The position numbers and the translations under genes are program-made. The notes beneath the pieces are model-generated. The model was not told the origin of the DNA. It did no database searches and saw nothing but the letters and a program-made list of their open reading frames with translations. A stretch of 64,000 nucleotides of DNA. It comes from Symsagittifera roscoffensis (taxonomy: Eukaryota; Xenacoelomorpha; Acoela; Convolutidae). This document shows, one piece after another, positions 19,530-29,750 of the stretch (positions are counted from its first letter, which is position 1; each line of letters opens with the position of its first letter). The DNA is taken from assembly GCF_963678635.1 (NCBI RefSeq), contig NC_087062.1:62170386-62234385 (forward strand), written 5' to 3'.

Positions 19530-20651
19530 AAGCAAACTCGTGAGAAAAGTCTAGGCCGAGACCTTCCATAACTCGAGTGATTCAAGGATGTGGAATAACT
19601 TCTTCCACTCGCGAAGGTGCGTTTCGCGTAGGTCGTTCGTTCGAGATCGGCCTTCTGCCAATAGAGCCTCCTCTGATGTTCGTGAGACTCTTCGGCCTGT
19701 TTATCCCAGTGGCGTTGCCGTATGAGTTACAACTTCCTCTTGTTGACACATCTGCTCCTCCTGTGATTGAAGCTCTTATTAACCTTTTATCTTCGGAGGC
19801 CTTTGACTCCTTGTTTCAACCACCATTCTAACTGAAACTTGCTTCTCTTTCTTGTTCCGATCTTCTCGGTCCTTTGCGCAAAAGGATCAATTATTGATTT
19901 CTTTTTTTTTGCTTTGGTATGAATTTCCTTAGCTATCACTTAGCTTAGGTATCTTTGACATGTCTAGACTCATCTTAATCTATCGCTTGTTACTGCTCAC
20001 ACACTCGAATCGCTTGCTACCGTATTTGTTCTTTGACAACTGATAATATTAACACAACACGATAATGTCTAGAAGTTTTAACTAACGAATCTTATTAAGT
20101 TATCACAGTACATCGTATATACTATTATGCGCAGCAATTGATAATTGGTTTTTGGATGAAAAGTTAGCACAATTTGATGATGACAATGTCTTTGAAAGAT
20201 AGTGCAGTCAATACTCAATCGAGAATATTTATTAGGAATTAAAAATTAAATTTTACCCTTCTTTGAATAAAAAGTATTCAAAAATCTTTTTGTGTATTGC
20301 AATTGGTCTGTCGCAATTTAATATTCGAACTAGGTTCTAAAGAAAAAGCTTTCTCTGTTTAGTGCAGCACTAGGTAGCTAGAAGGTAGCTAGAAGGCACT
20401 ATCTTTCTCAAGTGGGCGTCTATTGCTTCCACCGAGTTCTGTGTTACCTATCTGCATTCAGATTGCCCGAACTAGACCTACTCTCTCAAACTCTCAAGGC
20501 AACCACTCTTCCAAAAAATATTTTCGGATTCGAATTCAAAAAAATCAGTGTCGAACTCTGTTTTTGATAAGACATAGAGTCGCAAATTATCGGGTTTAGA
20601 CCTATCTTGGTTTTAATACGGTCTTTTCAGTTTTATATTTACAGGCAAATT

Positions 20652-20669
20652 ACCGGTGCAGTCACTGGT
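20652..20669 (+). repeat. short hairpin, core GTGCAGTCAC, copy 5
   Basis: ACCGGTGCAGTCACTGGT: seven-base arms with one G-T wobble, loop CAGT. It lies in the non-coding leader of E1, so protein coding cannot explain it. Confidence 0.65.
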
Positions 20670-20787
20670 TTCCTGTCTGTCTTGGTCTACATATTTGTCC
20701 TAATATCTTAACTATATTCACAATTTTCTAGTTTCCCTTTAAGTAACTATTAGGATCACTACGATTGCGTTCAGCAAAAAATTTCAG

Positions 20788-21140
20788 ACCCCTCCGGATT
20801 GGCGTTCGAGGACCCTTCCGAACTGTCAAAACAGGACCCCTCCGAACTGGGACCCCTACGGATTGGTAAAAAACAGGACCCGTCCGAGCTGGGACCTCTA
20901 CCGGTTGGTAAAAAACAGGACCCCTCCGAGTTGAGACCCCTCAAGAGTGGCAAAATTTTTCCGGATTGGCAAAAACAGGACCCTTCCGAATTGGGACCTT
21001 TCCGGATGGATAGAAAGCAGGACCCCTCCGAATTGGGAACCCTTCGGGTTGGCAAAATATTACCCTTCTGGATTGGCAAAAACAGGACCCCTTCGAGTTG
21101 GGACCTCTAAGGACTGATAAAAAGGGTAGCCCCAGACCCT
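20788..21140. repeat. minisatellite of alternating 16- and 26-base units, open on both strands
   Basis: The plus strand alternates units such as GACCCCTCCGAATTGG (16) and units of about 26 bases that add a spacer like TAAAAAACAG. Together they make a 42-base higher-order repeat with about eight periods and many point changes. Because 42 is a multiple of three, both strands have open frames of about 100 residues: minus strand with the repeated motif GPSSEGSCFLP, plus strand with KKQDPSELGPL. The minus strand frame is in the sense of E1. Confidence 0.75.
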
Positions 21141-22017
21141 TTCCGTTACGTTCTCAGAGTCTATTGCGTTCTTTCTGGCTCCAGATCCCTCGGGATTGAT
21201 GTTAAGCTGCTTTTTACAATTTCCTTTAAATGTGAGGGGTCTTTCAATGAGCCTATTTCCAAACTGACTGTCGTTTACTAGGTTTCTTACTGCTTCCTTT
21301 TTTTCGAGAGCAACGTAAAAGGCCTTATTATACCGTCGTTATCTCTTGGTGAGGGTATAAGGGCTTTCCAAAAAAAACATCATTTATAAAACGTGAAGGG
21401 TCTACCTTAAATAACCATATCAAAAATTTTCTATTCTTATTTTTTTTCAAACATTTTTTAGCTTACCTTACAGCCTGTTTAATTTTTGTTCTAAGATGAA
21501 CTGGATTGGTCCAGTTTTCCCAAAGTTATGAAGCACTACGTCTTCCTTGCTAACCCAAACGTTTTTCAAAATTTTTAGGTTCCACACAATTTTCCCACAA
21601 TTTTTGTCTTGTTGACCTAAAATTTATTGATGCAAGCTCACAAGACCTATACTTTTCTATTTCAATGCAAAACCCGATCTAAAACGTTTCAGTTGAAAAA
21701 ATTAGTTCCAATTAGTTCCAACCACGTCCAAACTATATTCAACCGGTTCCTTCAATTATTTTAGTCCTTCAAATATATGATGTAATTCTGTAACTTAGCG
21801 CTTTTTTCCTTTTCAAAAAATATTGATGTCTCAAAAATCGCGATGTGGGGGGACAAAAATTTCACTATTTTGACCCTAAAACCGGTCTATTTACAATCTA
21901 TTTGAATTAAAACGGTATAGGAAGGTTAACAAAACTAAAATAAATAGTAGTAAAAATCCGGGTCCATTCAAAATCCGAACTAAGACGCAGTCGTTGGAAG
22001 TTCGGTGGAGGGTCAAT

Positions 22018-22033
22018 ACAGTGCAGTCACTGT
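22018..22033 (+). repeat. short hairpin, core GTGCAGTCAC, copy 6
   Basis: ACAGTGCAGTCACTGT: six-base arms, perfectly complementary, loop CAGT, extendable by a T-G wobble. It lies 41 bases upstream of a small plus-strand frame. Confidence 0.7.
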
Positions 22034-22073
22034 GAAGCACCCCACAGATTGATATCGTACTTTCTGTACCAAA

Positions 22074-22199
22074 ATGGATACAAATGAGTTAACGATACCC
22101 AAGAGTCAATTGATGTTGTCCTTGATATCTTTCCTGCTGTTCGTTGCACTGCTTGCCGGATCAGTCTTCCGCTCTAACCCTGTGATTATTCCGGATTGA
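22074..22199 (+). CDS. possible 41-residue single-pass membrane microprotein
   Basis: ATG at 22074 with A at -3, ending TGA at 22199. The product has a hydrophilic start (MDTNELTIPKSQ), a clean hydrophobic helix (LMLSLISFLLFVALLAG) and a short polar tail ending IIPD. It is on the strand opposite to E1 and inside its leader. Hairpin copy 6 is 41 bases upstream. The base composition is balanced, not a simple poly-T artefact like the frame at 22365-22553. I do not recognise it, and chance cannot be excluded at this length. Confidence 0.3.
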   Translation: MDTNELTIPKSQLMLSLISFLLFVALLAGSVFRSNPVIIPD

Positions 22200-22648
22200 G
22201 CGCAAAACAGCATGAACGTGCTTAAATACTCAAACAACCCCACTGTTCAGACACCAGAAACAGGCCACAATTTTGATCGTTACGACCGTGTCTGATATAA
22301 TAACCTGTAACAATAATATATCTAAAAACAACAAGCAGGACGGTCGGATCACATCTCGTCTGGGGTGATGATTTTTACTCACTTTTTTTTTTACTGTTTT
22401 TGGTTTTTTTCAGTTATTTCTTATGTTTTTGGTTTTTTCTTAGGAACTATACTGATTTTTGTTTGTTTTCTTGTATATCCTGAAGTGTTTTTGGTCATTT
22501 ACCGCTCAGGTAATGACGGGACGGCCGATCCCTCCATCACTCACGATACGTAATTTTTTGGCCTTAACTAGGTTAAAAAGCTAAATCAGGGAATCCGGAA
22601 GGCTATGAGTGTTAATGAGTCTGCCGGTCATGATGTTAAAAAAATAAC

Positions 22649-22662
22649 ACTCAGGAGCGCCA
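22649..22662 (-). other. candidate primer-binding site of E1
   Basis: The minus strand reads TGGCGCTCCTGAGT, 12 bases inside the presumed end of the right LTR. TGG followed by sequence complementary to a tRNA 3' end is the form of a primer site. I cannot name the tRNA. Confidence 0.4.
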
Positions 22663-22674
22663 TAAAAATATATA

Positions 22675-22719
22675 TGTAACATTCGCCCGGAAGTACCTAT
22701 CGACGGAAAACAAAGCTAG
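22675..22719. repeat. right 45-base direct repeat, truncated E1 5' LTR
   Basis: Second copy of the repeat at 831-875. Sequence beyond 22719 no longer resembles the bases that follow the left copy, so the LTR is cut here. Confidence 0.6.
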
Positions 22720-25700
22720 CTATAGGTAGCTTCAAAAACTCGACTTTGCACAAACCCTTAATTTTATCGAATATTTCCTAGCAATAGTGTAAGTAGTTTC
22801 TTTGAAACTTTTTTTTTGCGTTACCTAAAAACGTTTTCATTTTAATCAATAGATTGGATTTTTCCATATATTTTTCGAAAAATCACTAAAAAGTTTAAAA
22901 TTTACACAAAAAAACTAATAAAAACTTTTGCACACTTGTTAGAAACCGAAATAAGTTTTCCACTTGCAAATATTTTTATAAATATTTTTGCACACTTGTT
23001 ATTAAAGTCTTGTTTAGGAAAAGTTTTGTTGAATTAATTTGCAATCGAAAGAAAATTATAACAAGTCTTCCTTACACTATTAATAAATGAAATTGATAAA
23101 TTTAATTGTTTTGAATTTATTGTTTGAAATTCCAAATTGGTGAAAACATCAGAAAAAAAATGTATTAGGATAGGGAATAGCACTAGAATTCATAAAAAAT
23201 TGAAATGTTTTTAACGATATTTTAAAACAGTTTTCACAATTAATTTTTTGCACTTTTCGCAAACGCCTTAGAAAAGAGAAGTTAAAATTTGCATCCATTT
23301 TTTGAAAAATTATAAAAGAAACTTGCATTTTGCAATGAGTTTCCATTGTTTGTGAACAGTTTATAAAAAAGTGAAAAAAAATTTGCACTTTGTGGAAAAA
23401 TTAATTTTTATTTTGCATACTTGTTAAACCGTATCAAGTTTTGCATCTTACAAAAAAATTCTGAGTTAGTTTTTGCGCACGTGATAGAGTTTACATAAAA
23501 TGACAAAAGTTTTCAATATGAAACAAAATTAAATTTGACATACGCTACAGGTTAAATGAAAAATTGACACGCTCCTTTTTACAGAACAATCATTGTAACA
23601 AGCAACAGTTTTCAACAAAATTAAGTATGAGTTCTCAATTTTTTGAATCCTTTCCAAGGAAGCTAAGCCGAGCTTCTGGGAAGACGCAAGCTTCCAATTA
23701 ATGCTTAGATAATGTCTTTTGAAACTGTTTTTGGCAACATGTTTGTAAAGTACTCAAAAAATGAACCAAGAAAATTCCATAGTTAAATGAATGTTCCAAC
23801 AGAGAAAATGACGTCATTAACTTCTAGAATCTTTCACATTAGGATTCAGAACTTTATGAGAAATCATTACACATTAAGTTCTGTAATCTTCTAATTTTTT
23901 AAAAACTCCAGTAAAAATTCATCCAATCAGATTTCCACAACAATCTCTAAATGATGAAATAAATTAAAAATTTTGTTGTTTTCAGATAATTTGCTATTTT
24001 TTTATTTCAAGTCTGAATAAACATACTCAACCAAAATTGTTAAAAAAGAAATGATTTTCAAGGAAACTCCTTTTTTTCTTGAAATGTTTTCAAGAATGGC
24101 TCCGTTTCAACAAAAAAGCCTGTTGTACAAAACCTTTATAAACAAGATTTCTATCAATATGATGGCCAATTTGTTCTCGTTTTTAATCAAAATGACCGAA
24201 TTAGTCAAAAACTTTTAAATCATTTACGATATAATTGGATAATGCCAGCAAAACCTACTTTTAGTTGTTAGTTACATACAGCTGAAAAGAAATTATTTCC
24301 TTTGAAAATCTCATACAAATCAGTTTATTCCATCAACATGAATATATTTCTTAGAAGAAACGAAAATCTATCCCAAAACATGAAACCAATCACAATAGAA
24401 CCCGTGAGTTACTGCATCCAGCTTGAAATTGGTACCGAATCTATCATTCTTCTCAATTTTAATAAAAGACCCAATCTAGTGAGCAAATTATCATTAATTT
24501 TTCGGAATGGAGAGAAGTCGAGATTAAAAGTATCAGAAAGTTTAGAAAAGAAATGGATATGTCTACGACCAATTCGAGAAAATAACGGGATTTCATTTGA
24601 ATCAACGAAAAGTTTGTTTTGGAAAACTGCGGATCTGATAGTTTTCGTTCGCTTACAAAGAGAAACAGTTCTGGTTTGCTTACAAGTGAACATTTGCTAC
24701 AAATGACAGTTTTTGAAAAAATGGTTGAGTTTGACTTCTTCTACAGAGACCCAAAGAAGTATTTCACTGTCTCAAAAATTTCCCTGCATGATTGGCGAAA
24801 AAGTTAAGCAAATCGTGATAAAAGGTACATGAAAGAAATGAAAATAATTCAACAGGATAAACTAAATCTGTTGAGAAGAAAATATTGTGTGGCACATGAA
24901 GAAGAAAATGACAGCGAACTCAAAAACTAACTCAATATTTGTTTCAATTAGAAGTTGCTTTTTAACACAATTAATATAATTTCCTATTTGCATATTGAAT
25001 GCACTTTTCTTCATTTTGAACTGAATTTTTTCCAACAAATTCTTGTTTTATAATGATTTAACAGCGCAAATTACTAAATAAAATTATAAAATACGTTTAT
25101 TATCTCATCACTAAGCTTACATAATCACTATGTACAGAAAAATGATCATCACGAAAACAATCAACGCTTTTCAGCAAATCAGGTTTATATTTTGAGTTTT
25201 GAACTTAGCGAATTCTCTCCAGAAACGCTGAACCGTTGAACTGCTCGACTAGGCTGATTGAAAACTTCTCCGCTCGATGCAACAATGCTTGTATGAAATC
25301 TGTTTTTGTACAAAGTGTAAAGACAGTCAACTTCTTGATAAAGGTATTGATACTCATCTAATCTCTTAAAATTTTGATTGAGAGAGGCTCCCAATTATTT
25401 TAACCCTCCAAGAAACGAAAAAAAACTCGTGAGTTGACACGCAAAAATCTACCGTTACTATTAATTTTTTGTAAGACTCGTTGGAAACAGAAACAATTAG
25501 TGATTATTAATAGAATCTAAATAAAGCTGGAGCGAGCTTGACTTATTGCAGCTGCCATCTGGAACAATGATTTTTGTTGAGAATTGTGGATTTATATAGG
25601 AGAAGTTACGTCTACGCAATTTCCGTTTATGGAAATTTAATACAAAACATTCCATATTTAGTTTTTCTTCTTAATATGGTATTCATGATTACTCATTTCT

Positions 25701-25848
25701 CCTCGTCTGATAAGTTTACTCTTGTATTCATTATTGTACTCCAGAAAAGACACTAGTCCCAGTTATATTGAATTTTCAAAAGATCAAACAAGAATCGGGA
25801 GATTATCTTGGTCCCAAAAATCCTAGAAGGGGAAATTTATTCTGAACT
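22720..25848. other. AT-rich region without a supportable gene
   Basis: Long A and T runs, short recurrent phrases such as TTTTTGCACACTTGTTA at 22927 and 22985, and small chance frames. The best frame is 24302-24706 plus (134 residues, lysine/isoleucine-rich, with CIQLEIGTESIILLNFNKRP); I do not recognise it, and the composition is what this AT-rich sequence gives by chance. I see no RNA gene. Confidence 0.4.
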
Positions 25849-25872
25849 ATGCGTCCAAGTGTTCAAAAAATG

Positions 25873-26204
25873 AACCAGGACAATTCAAAAAATCCCAGCA
25901 TGTTTATCTTGAAGAGAAAGAACGAGAGAGGACATCAGAAATGCGGAATAATATTATTCATGGAGCTGAAAACTTTGGACTCGAACCTAAACACGCAGTC
26001 AAATCTAGGCAAGAATACACTATGGATCAGGTGCTCGACATCTGTAATAGAGTCTACGAACTCGTAATATTACGACATGAGGAGGGTGTGTGTCACAATC
26101 AAGAAGTACAATGTGAACAAGCCGCCCTACAATCAGATTCGACTCTTAGAAATTCTGACAAAACATACAGTTTAATCGAAACCGACATTATACATAAACC
26201 ATAA
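25873..26204 (+). pseudogene. possible LINE ORF1 remnant
   Basis: In the frame of 25941-26204, extended upstream to about 25900, the product reads LEEKERERTSEMRNNIIHG, then AENFGLEPKH and QVLDICNRVYELV. A charged coiled-coil end followed by R-N-N-I-I-H-G is the pattern at the start of the RNA-binding domain in LINE ORF1 proteins (usually RxNNIIIHG). No RT is found nearby. Only about 100 residues survive, so the call is tentative. Confidence 0.3.
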
Positions 26205-26759
26205 ATTAGTTTTTTCCAAAATTTCCTTAAAGAATTATTGAAGAATTGGTTTTATTACAGTCTCATCAAAACTTGTTTTATTTGGACAGAAATACAAAAT
26301 AAAAAGTAATTTTAATTTTAGTTGAAAAAGTTCACAAGCCTCTGTGTTTTTTTGATTTTTTTTCAGAATTTTTTTCTTCAAAATTTAGAATTGTGACTAA
26401 TTAAATCAAAGCAATCCAGATGTTAAAAAATGGGAAAAAAACTGCAATTTCTTTAAAAAAATCATCATTCAAAAAATATTTTAAAAAAATTATTTAAAAA
26501 GTTTCAAATTTTTATTTGAGCTGAAGAGTTAAAAAAACTGGAGAACATGTTTTTAGTTACAAGAGCTAAAGATTGAGTGATTGAGAAGTACATAACAAAC
26601 CTAGGGAAAAACACAAGGAAGACCATAAATTTTGAGTGAATCAAAATGATTGACCTTGAAATTGCTTCTACACAAGTTTTGTAACAGTTTCTTAATTAAA
26701 AAAATATCTGTGAATACTTCATTCTGTAATTTCATATAATCAAAAACCTCAAAAGATGG
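26205..26759. other. AT-rich spacer
   Basis: Poly-A and poly-T rich sequence between the ORF1-like fragment and the tandem repeat. No gene, RNA or element end seen. Confidence 0.4.
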
Positions 26760-27070
26760 ATTGCTCAATTCTGACTGGTTGATATCAAAATGATTTAAAA
26801 TTCCATTCTAACTCAAATTCATTTTTAATTGATTTTTGTAAAGTGTATAAAAATTCTTTTATTGGGAAGGCTCGAAAATGATTGGTTGAAATCAAAACCT
26901 ATGAGCATCCCTGATAAGAAAAGCTTGATTCTGATTGGCTGATATCAAAACTGTTAAAAGTTACCTGATAAGAAAAACTTGATTCTGATTGGCTGATATC
27001 AAAAATGTTAAAAGTTACCTGATAAGTTAGGCTTGATTCTGATTGGATCATATCAAAGTTTTTGAAAACT
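26760..27070. repeat. tandem repeat with unit TTGATTCTGATTGGCTGATA
   Basis: Units of about 62 bases at 26930-27060, each with TTGATTCTGATTGGCTGATA followed by TCAAAA and GTTAAAAGTTACCTGATAAG; earlier, more diverged units reach back to about 26760. A lone related phrase, GATTCTGATTGGCTG, occurs at 49127 beside the truncated end of E5. Confidence 0.7.
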
Positions 27071-27309
27071 TCATGGCTTCCTTGAGATTGATTGATTTAT
27101 ATTTCAGCTAAAACAAATGAAATGAAATTCATTCTGACTTTGTTTCAAATAACAAGAGTTGGCACGTACAAAAAATTTGTCGTTTATCTTTACTTGTTAT
27201 CGTTTTTTGGGTCCATTAAAGTCTCCTACTATTTGTTTTGGGACTTTCGAAAACTCCCATTTGTTCTCAAGTTCTTTATTTACTTATTGAGATACTGAGT
27301 ACTGTATGG

Positions 27310-28031
27310 ATATGCAAATCGGGTATAAACCTTTGCAAGTGATTTAACGTTCCCATAAACGATCGTAGCTGTTTCAAGGTTTTAGGAGTCTTGAGTGATT
27401 AAATCGCATCGATTTTCGAAAAGTTAGGGGAGTAACCGTCCTCATTAATATCATACCCTAACCAAGTTAGATGGTTGACCGAAAATTCACACTTACTAAG
27501 TTTCAGAGCCCAGCTTTCCGCATTAAGTCTCCGCATCACCTTCGCTAGAAGTTCATTATGCCCTTGATTAACCCTTTTCGTGACTAATAAAATGTCGTCC
27601 AGGTAACAAATGACACCATCTAATCCTTGTAATGTACAGTCCATTGCCTTCTGGAACTCGGTTGGCATATCAGTTAAGCCATAAAACCCGGTTTTGAATA
27701 TGTACGTCCCAGTAGCATCCCTGCACAAGATGTTGAACTTGCAATGACTACTAGTAAAAGATGACTACGGCAACTGACTGAAAGTATACTTGAAATCCAA
27801 GGATACGAACCAAACCTTGCCAGCTAGATCTTTGGTGATGATCTGAGCCACTGAGTTAATGATGTCGTGAATATTTGGTATCTGGTACTTGTTTTTCCAG
27901 ATCTGAGCGTTCATCGGCTTTGCGTTAAGGGCACGTCTGATTGAGCCATCCTTTTTTGCTGTTAGCACAAGGGGCGCTATGAAAAAATCTGTCGTACATT
28001 TATCCAGTTTTTCAATATGGCCTTGTTCCAT
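27310..28031 (-). pseudogene. E2 reverse transcriptase
   Basis: Frame 28031-27765 has the fingers and first catalytic Asp (VLTAKKDGSIRRALNAKPMN, then VSLDFKYTFSQLP). After an in-frame TAG the same RT continues in 27728-27399: GFYGLTDMPTEFQKAMDCTL, YLDD in GVICYLDDILLVTKR, and WLGYDINEDG. Between 27399 and about 27315 it reads on as LKTPKTLKQLRSFMGTLN, the thumb. Catalytic residues are all present. One or two stops are the only visible damage before the truncation. Confidence 0.85.
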
Positions 28032-28190
28032 TAATATTTTTACTTCATTTGCAAATCTCTCCTGGATATGGATCGGAACTTTACGTCCTTTAACTTGACG
28101 AGGTACGAGAGGGAATTTAAAGTTAGTGTAGACTTTGTGATGTTTGGATCTGCCTAAACGATTGAAGACATGGGCGTAATTTTGAGCAAA

Positions 28191-28577
28191 TCACGAACCC
28201 CAATTTTCTGATATTGGATCCTGAGAAATGTCCTTGAGCAGATGAGCGGGTTCAGACCTCATTGAAGTTGTTACCACACCTAGCTGTTCATACAAATCCA
28301 GACCTAGAAGATTTTGAGTCTTGTTTTCGGAAATGAGGAAATGAGCATCCTCCACTTTCCATCCATTAGAAGAAAACGGGATCCGAACCGAACCGAGAAG
28401 ACGAATGGGTTGGTTGTTGTAATCAATGTACAGAGTATCAATAGGGTCTCTTGTGATATCACGAAACTCAATAGACGGGTTACGTTGTAATAAAAGGTCG
28501 CAAGTGCGTTTATTGAGGAACGAAACTGCGCTTCCCGTATCGACTGTTGAATAAAAGAAGCTATAACCTGAACGCAA
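28191..28577 (-). CDS. E2 aspartic protease
   Basis: The frame contains STVDTGSAVSFLNKRTCDLL, with an intact DTGS active site, and later SENKTQNLLGLDLYEQLGV, the conserved ILGxD-type motif of the C-terminal strand. The length of about 110 residues fits a retroviral-type protease. It overlaps the end of the zinc-knuckle frame in another phase (28304-28837), so a frameshift, programmed or accidental, joins gag and protease. Confidence 0.8.
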   Translation of the reverse strand: MRSGYSFFYSTVDTGSAVSFLNKRTCDLLLQRNPSIEFRDITRDPIDTLYIDYNNQPIRLLGSVRIPFSSNGWKVEDAHFLISENKTQNLLGLDLYEQLGVVTTSMRSEPAHLLKDISQDPISENWGS

Positions 28578-28837
28578 TTGAATGCTGAGGCTTCTAGCGG
28601 CAAAACACCATACTCTGGTTCACTTTTATACTCAGCGTCTATGAAATTACAATCTATAGTGGGACCCGGCGCTTCCTCATTCTCTTGAACTAAGTTCACT
28701 CTTCGTTTTGACGAATTACAACACTTTGCAAAGTGACCACGTTTCTTGCAGAGATTACACGTATTTTCCCGAGCTGGACAAAATTTTCTTTGATCGGGAC
28801 TGAAAAGATTACCACAGAAATAGCCTGATTTGTTCAC
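28578..28837 (-). CDS. E2 nucleocapsid zinc knuckles
   Basis: The first knuckle is degenerate (CGNLFSPDQRKFC). The second, CNLCKKRGHFAKCC, keeps the CX2CX4HX4C pattern. Between them is CPAREN. It continues with an acidic tail before the protease. This two-knuckle arrangement is also seen in E4. Confidence 0.75.
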
Positions 28838-28965
28838 TTGGTTACCCTGCGTGTTTTGTCGATTGGTTTGATTTTGAGGATAATTACGTTTTCCTCGAGA
28901 CGACTGAATTGAGAAAGTAGGTTCCTGTTTAACCTTAAAAGTATTGGAAAATTGATTGTGAGTAA

Positions 28966-29747
28966 TTAATTTTTGGAATTGTGCGGACGTGCTAGCCCTT
29001 TTTCACTTTCCAGTGCAAGTTTGAGAGTGTTATCTAAATCTGTCTTAGTCTTGTCAAGTTGCTGCTGGACATCTACATCTCGAATTCGTCCAATCAAGAG
29101 ATCCTTAAGTGTTTCCCTCTCTTGACCGTTGGGCCAATTACACAGGGCAATCTGAGCACTAAGTCGAGCGTTAAGTGAAGAAAAGGTGTCAATATCGAGC
29201 ATGACTATAGTATTATAGAGCTTTATACGTTCAAAAGTATAATCCCGTTCTACTTCGAACAACGTTTCATAATTTTTGTGAAATTCTCGAAACGAAGTAG
29301 CGCTAATGTCAGTGTGAGGGAATGAGTCTGCAAAGTGCCTCATTCCTTCGTTTCCTAAAGAGAAGAACCAACGGGACTTCAAGCGAGCCTCCGCCTCGTG
29401 ATGAAACCAGTTTTGGCTGATTCTGGGGCCTTTTCTCCTGCGTTCGACATTCAACTCATTTACTCTTCGAATCGCCGCTTGATGTCGGAGTACTCTGTCG
29501 CTTGATGATCTTCTCCTGTAACAAGCGCTTCTGACTTCGGAGGAGGGTCATCGATGATCTCCGCGGGCTCTACGAGAAGGTCATGAGGGTTGATGTTGTC
29601 TTTTAGACCCGCTGCTAGGAAGAATTGACTTATCCAAGATTCCCTGAGAAACGGCGGACAAACAGATGGTTTTACCCAAAAGGGAGGGATAACTAACAAG
29701 GCAGTCCTGTCTTCGTTCATGATATCTGCTGAGAAGTAACGAGTCAA
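28966..29747 (-). pseudogene. E2 gag, two frames
   Basis: Frame 29747-29460 is the N-terminus (VIPPFWVKPSVCPPFLRESW, a usual gag start pattern with a Trp near residue 35). After a stop and frame change, 29454-28966 gives the capsid: ARLKSRWFFSLGNEGMRHFA, FREFHKNYETLFEVERDYTF and LARLSAQIAL-like helices up to TKTDLDNTLKLALESEKGL. About 257 residues together. The ATG at 29718 (MNEDRTALLVIPP) or the upstream codon at 29747 could be the start. Confidence 0.7.
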
Positions 29748-29750
29748 AAC

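Larger units (their letters stand above)
19530..22656 (-). other. E1 5' leader, about 3.1 kb
   Basis: Between gag and the primer-binding site. The right two thirds have few long minus-strand frames apart from the minisatellite at 20788-21140. Left part 19577-19831 has a plus-strand frame (84 residues, hydrophobic, FVRLFGLFIPVALPYEL) without recognised identity. Two hairpin copies (20652-20669 and 22018-22033) lie here. A leader of this length is unusual for gypsy elements and may contain a packaging signal or an internal ribosome entry site; nothing in the sequence proves it. Confidence 0.45.
831..22719 (-). mobile_element. E1: giant minus-strand Ty3/gypsy-type LTR retrotransposon with extra 3' ORFs
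   Basis: A gag-protease-RT-integrase order is readable from 19.4 kb down to about 11.7 kb on the minus strand, followed by about 8.3 kb of additional minus-strand coding sequence down to 2.74 kb. A 45-base direct repeat starting TGTAACATTCGCCCGG occurs at both outer limits (831-875 and 22675-22719, 40 of 45 identical by eye). A TGGCGC-type primer site lies 12 bases inside the right copy. The element is richer in G+C than its surroundings. Almost every domain carries stops or frameshifts, the RNase H domain is not found, and key catalytic residues in RT and integrase are changed, so it is a dead copy. At about 21.9 kb it is far longer than a usual 5-9 kb gypsy element. The domain order is what I see; the claim that both outer repeats are LTR ends is inference. 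Confidence 0.7.
27310..29750 (-). mobile_element. E2: minus-strand Ty3/gypsy element fragment (gag-protease-RT)
   Basis: Gag, zinc knuckles, protease and RT follow in order from 29747 to 27320. The RT thumb ends near 27315 and nothing of RNase H or integrase follows, so the 3' part is missing. To the right, 29760-30898 would be its leader and 5' LTR, but there is no second copy to confirm this. It has only a few stops, and active-site motifs in protease and RT are intact, so it is younger than E1. Its RT resembles that of E4 more than that of E1 or E5. Confidence 0.8.

Noticed and set aside
20788-21140. CRISPR-like array
   Set aside because: Units are adjacent and all diverged versions of one another, with no unique spacers; this is a minisatellite in a eukaryotic element.
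22365-22553. Plus-strand frame of 62 residues with a very hydrophobic product
   Set aside because: The hydrophobicity comes from poly-T runs (Phe, Val, Leu codons); no other sign of a gene.
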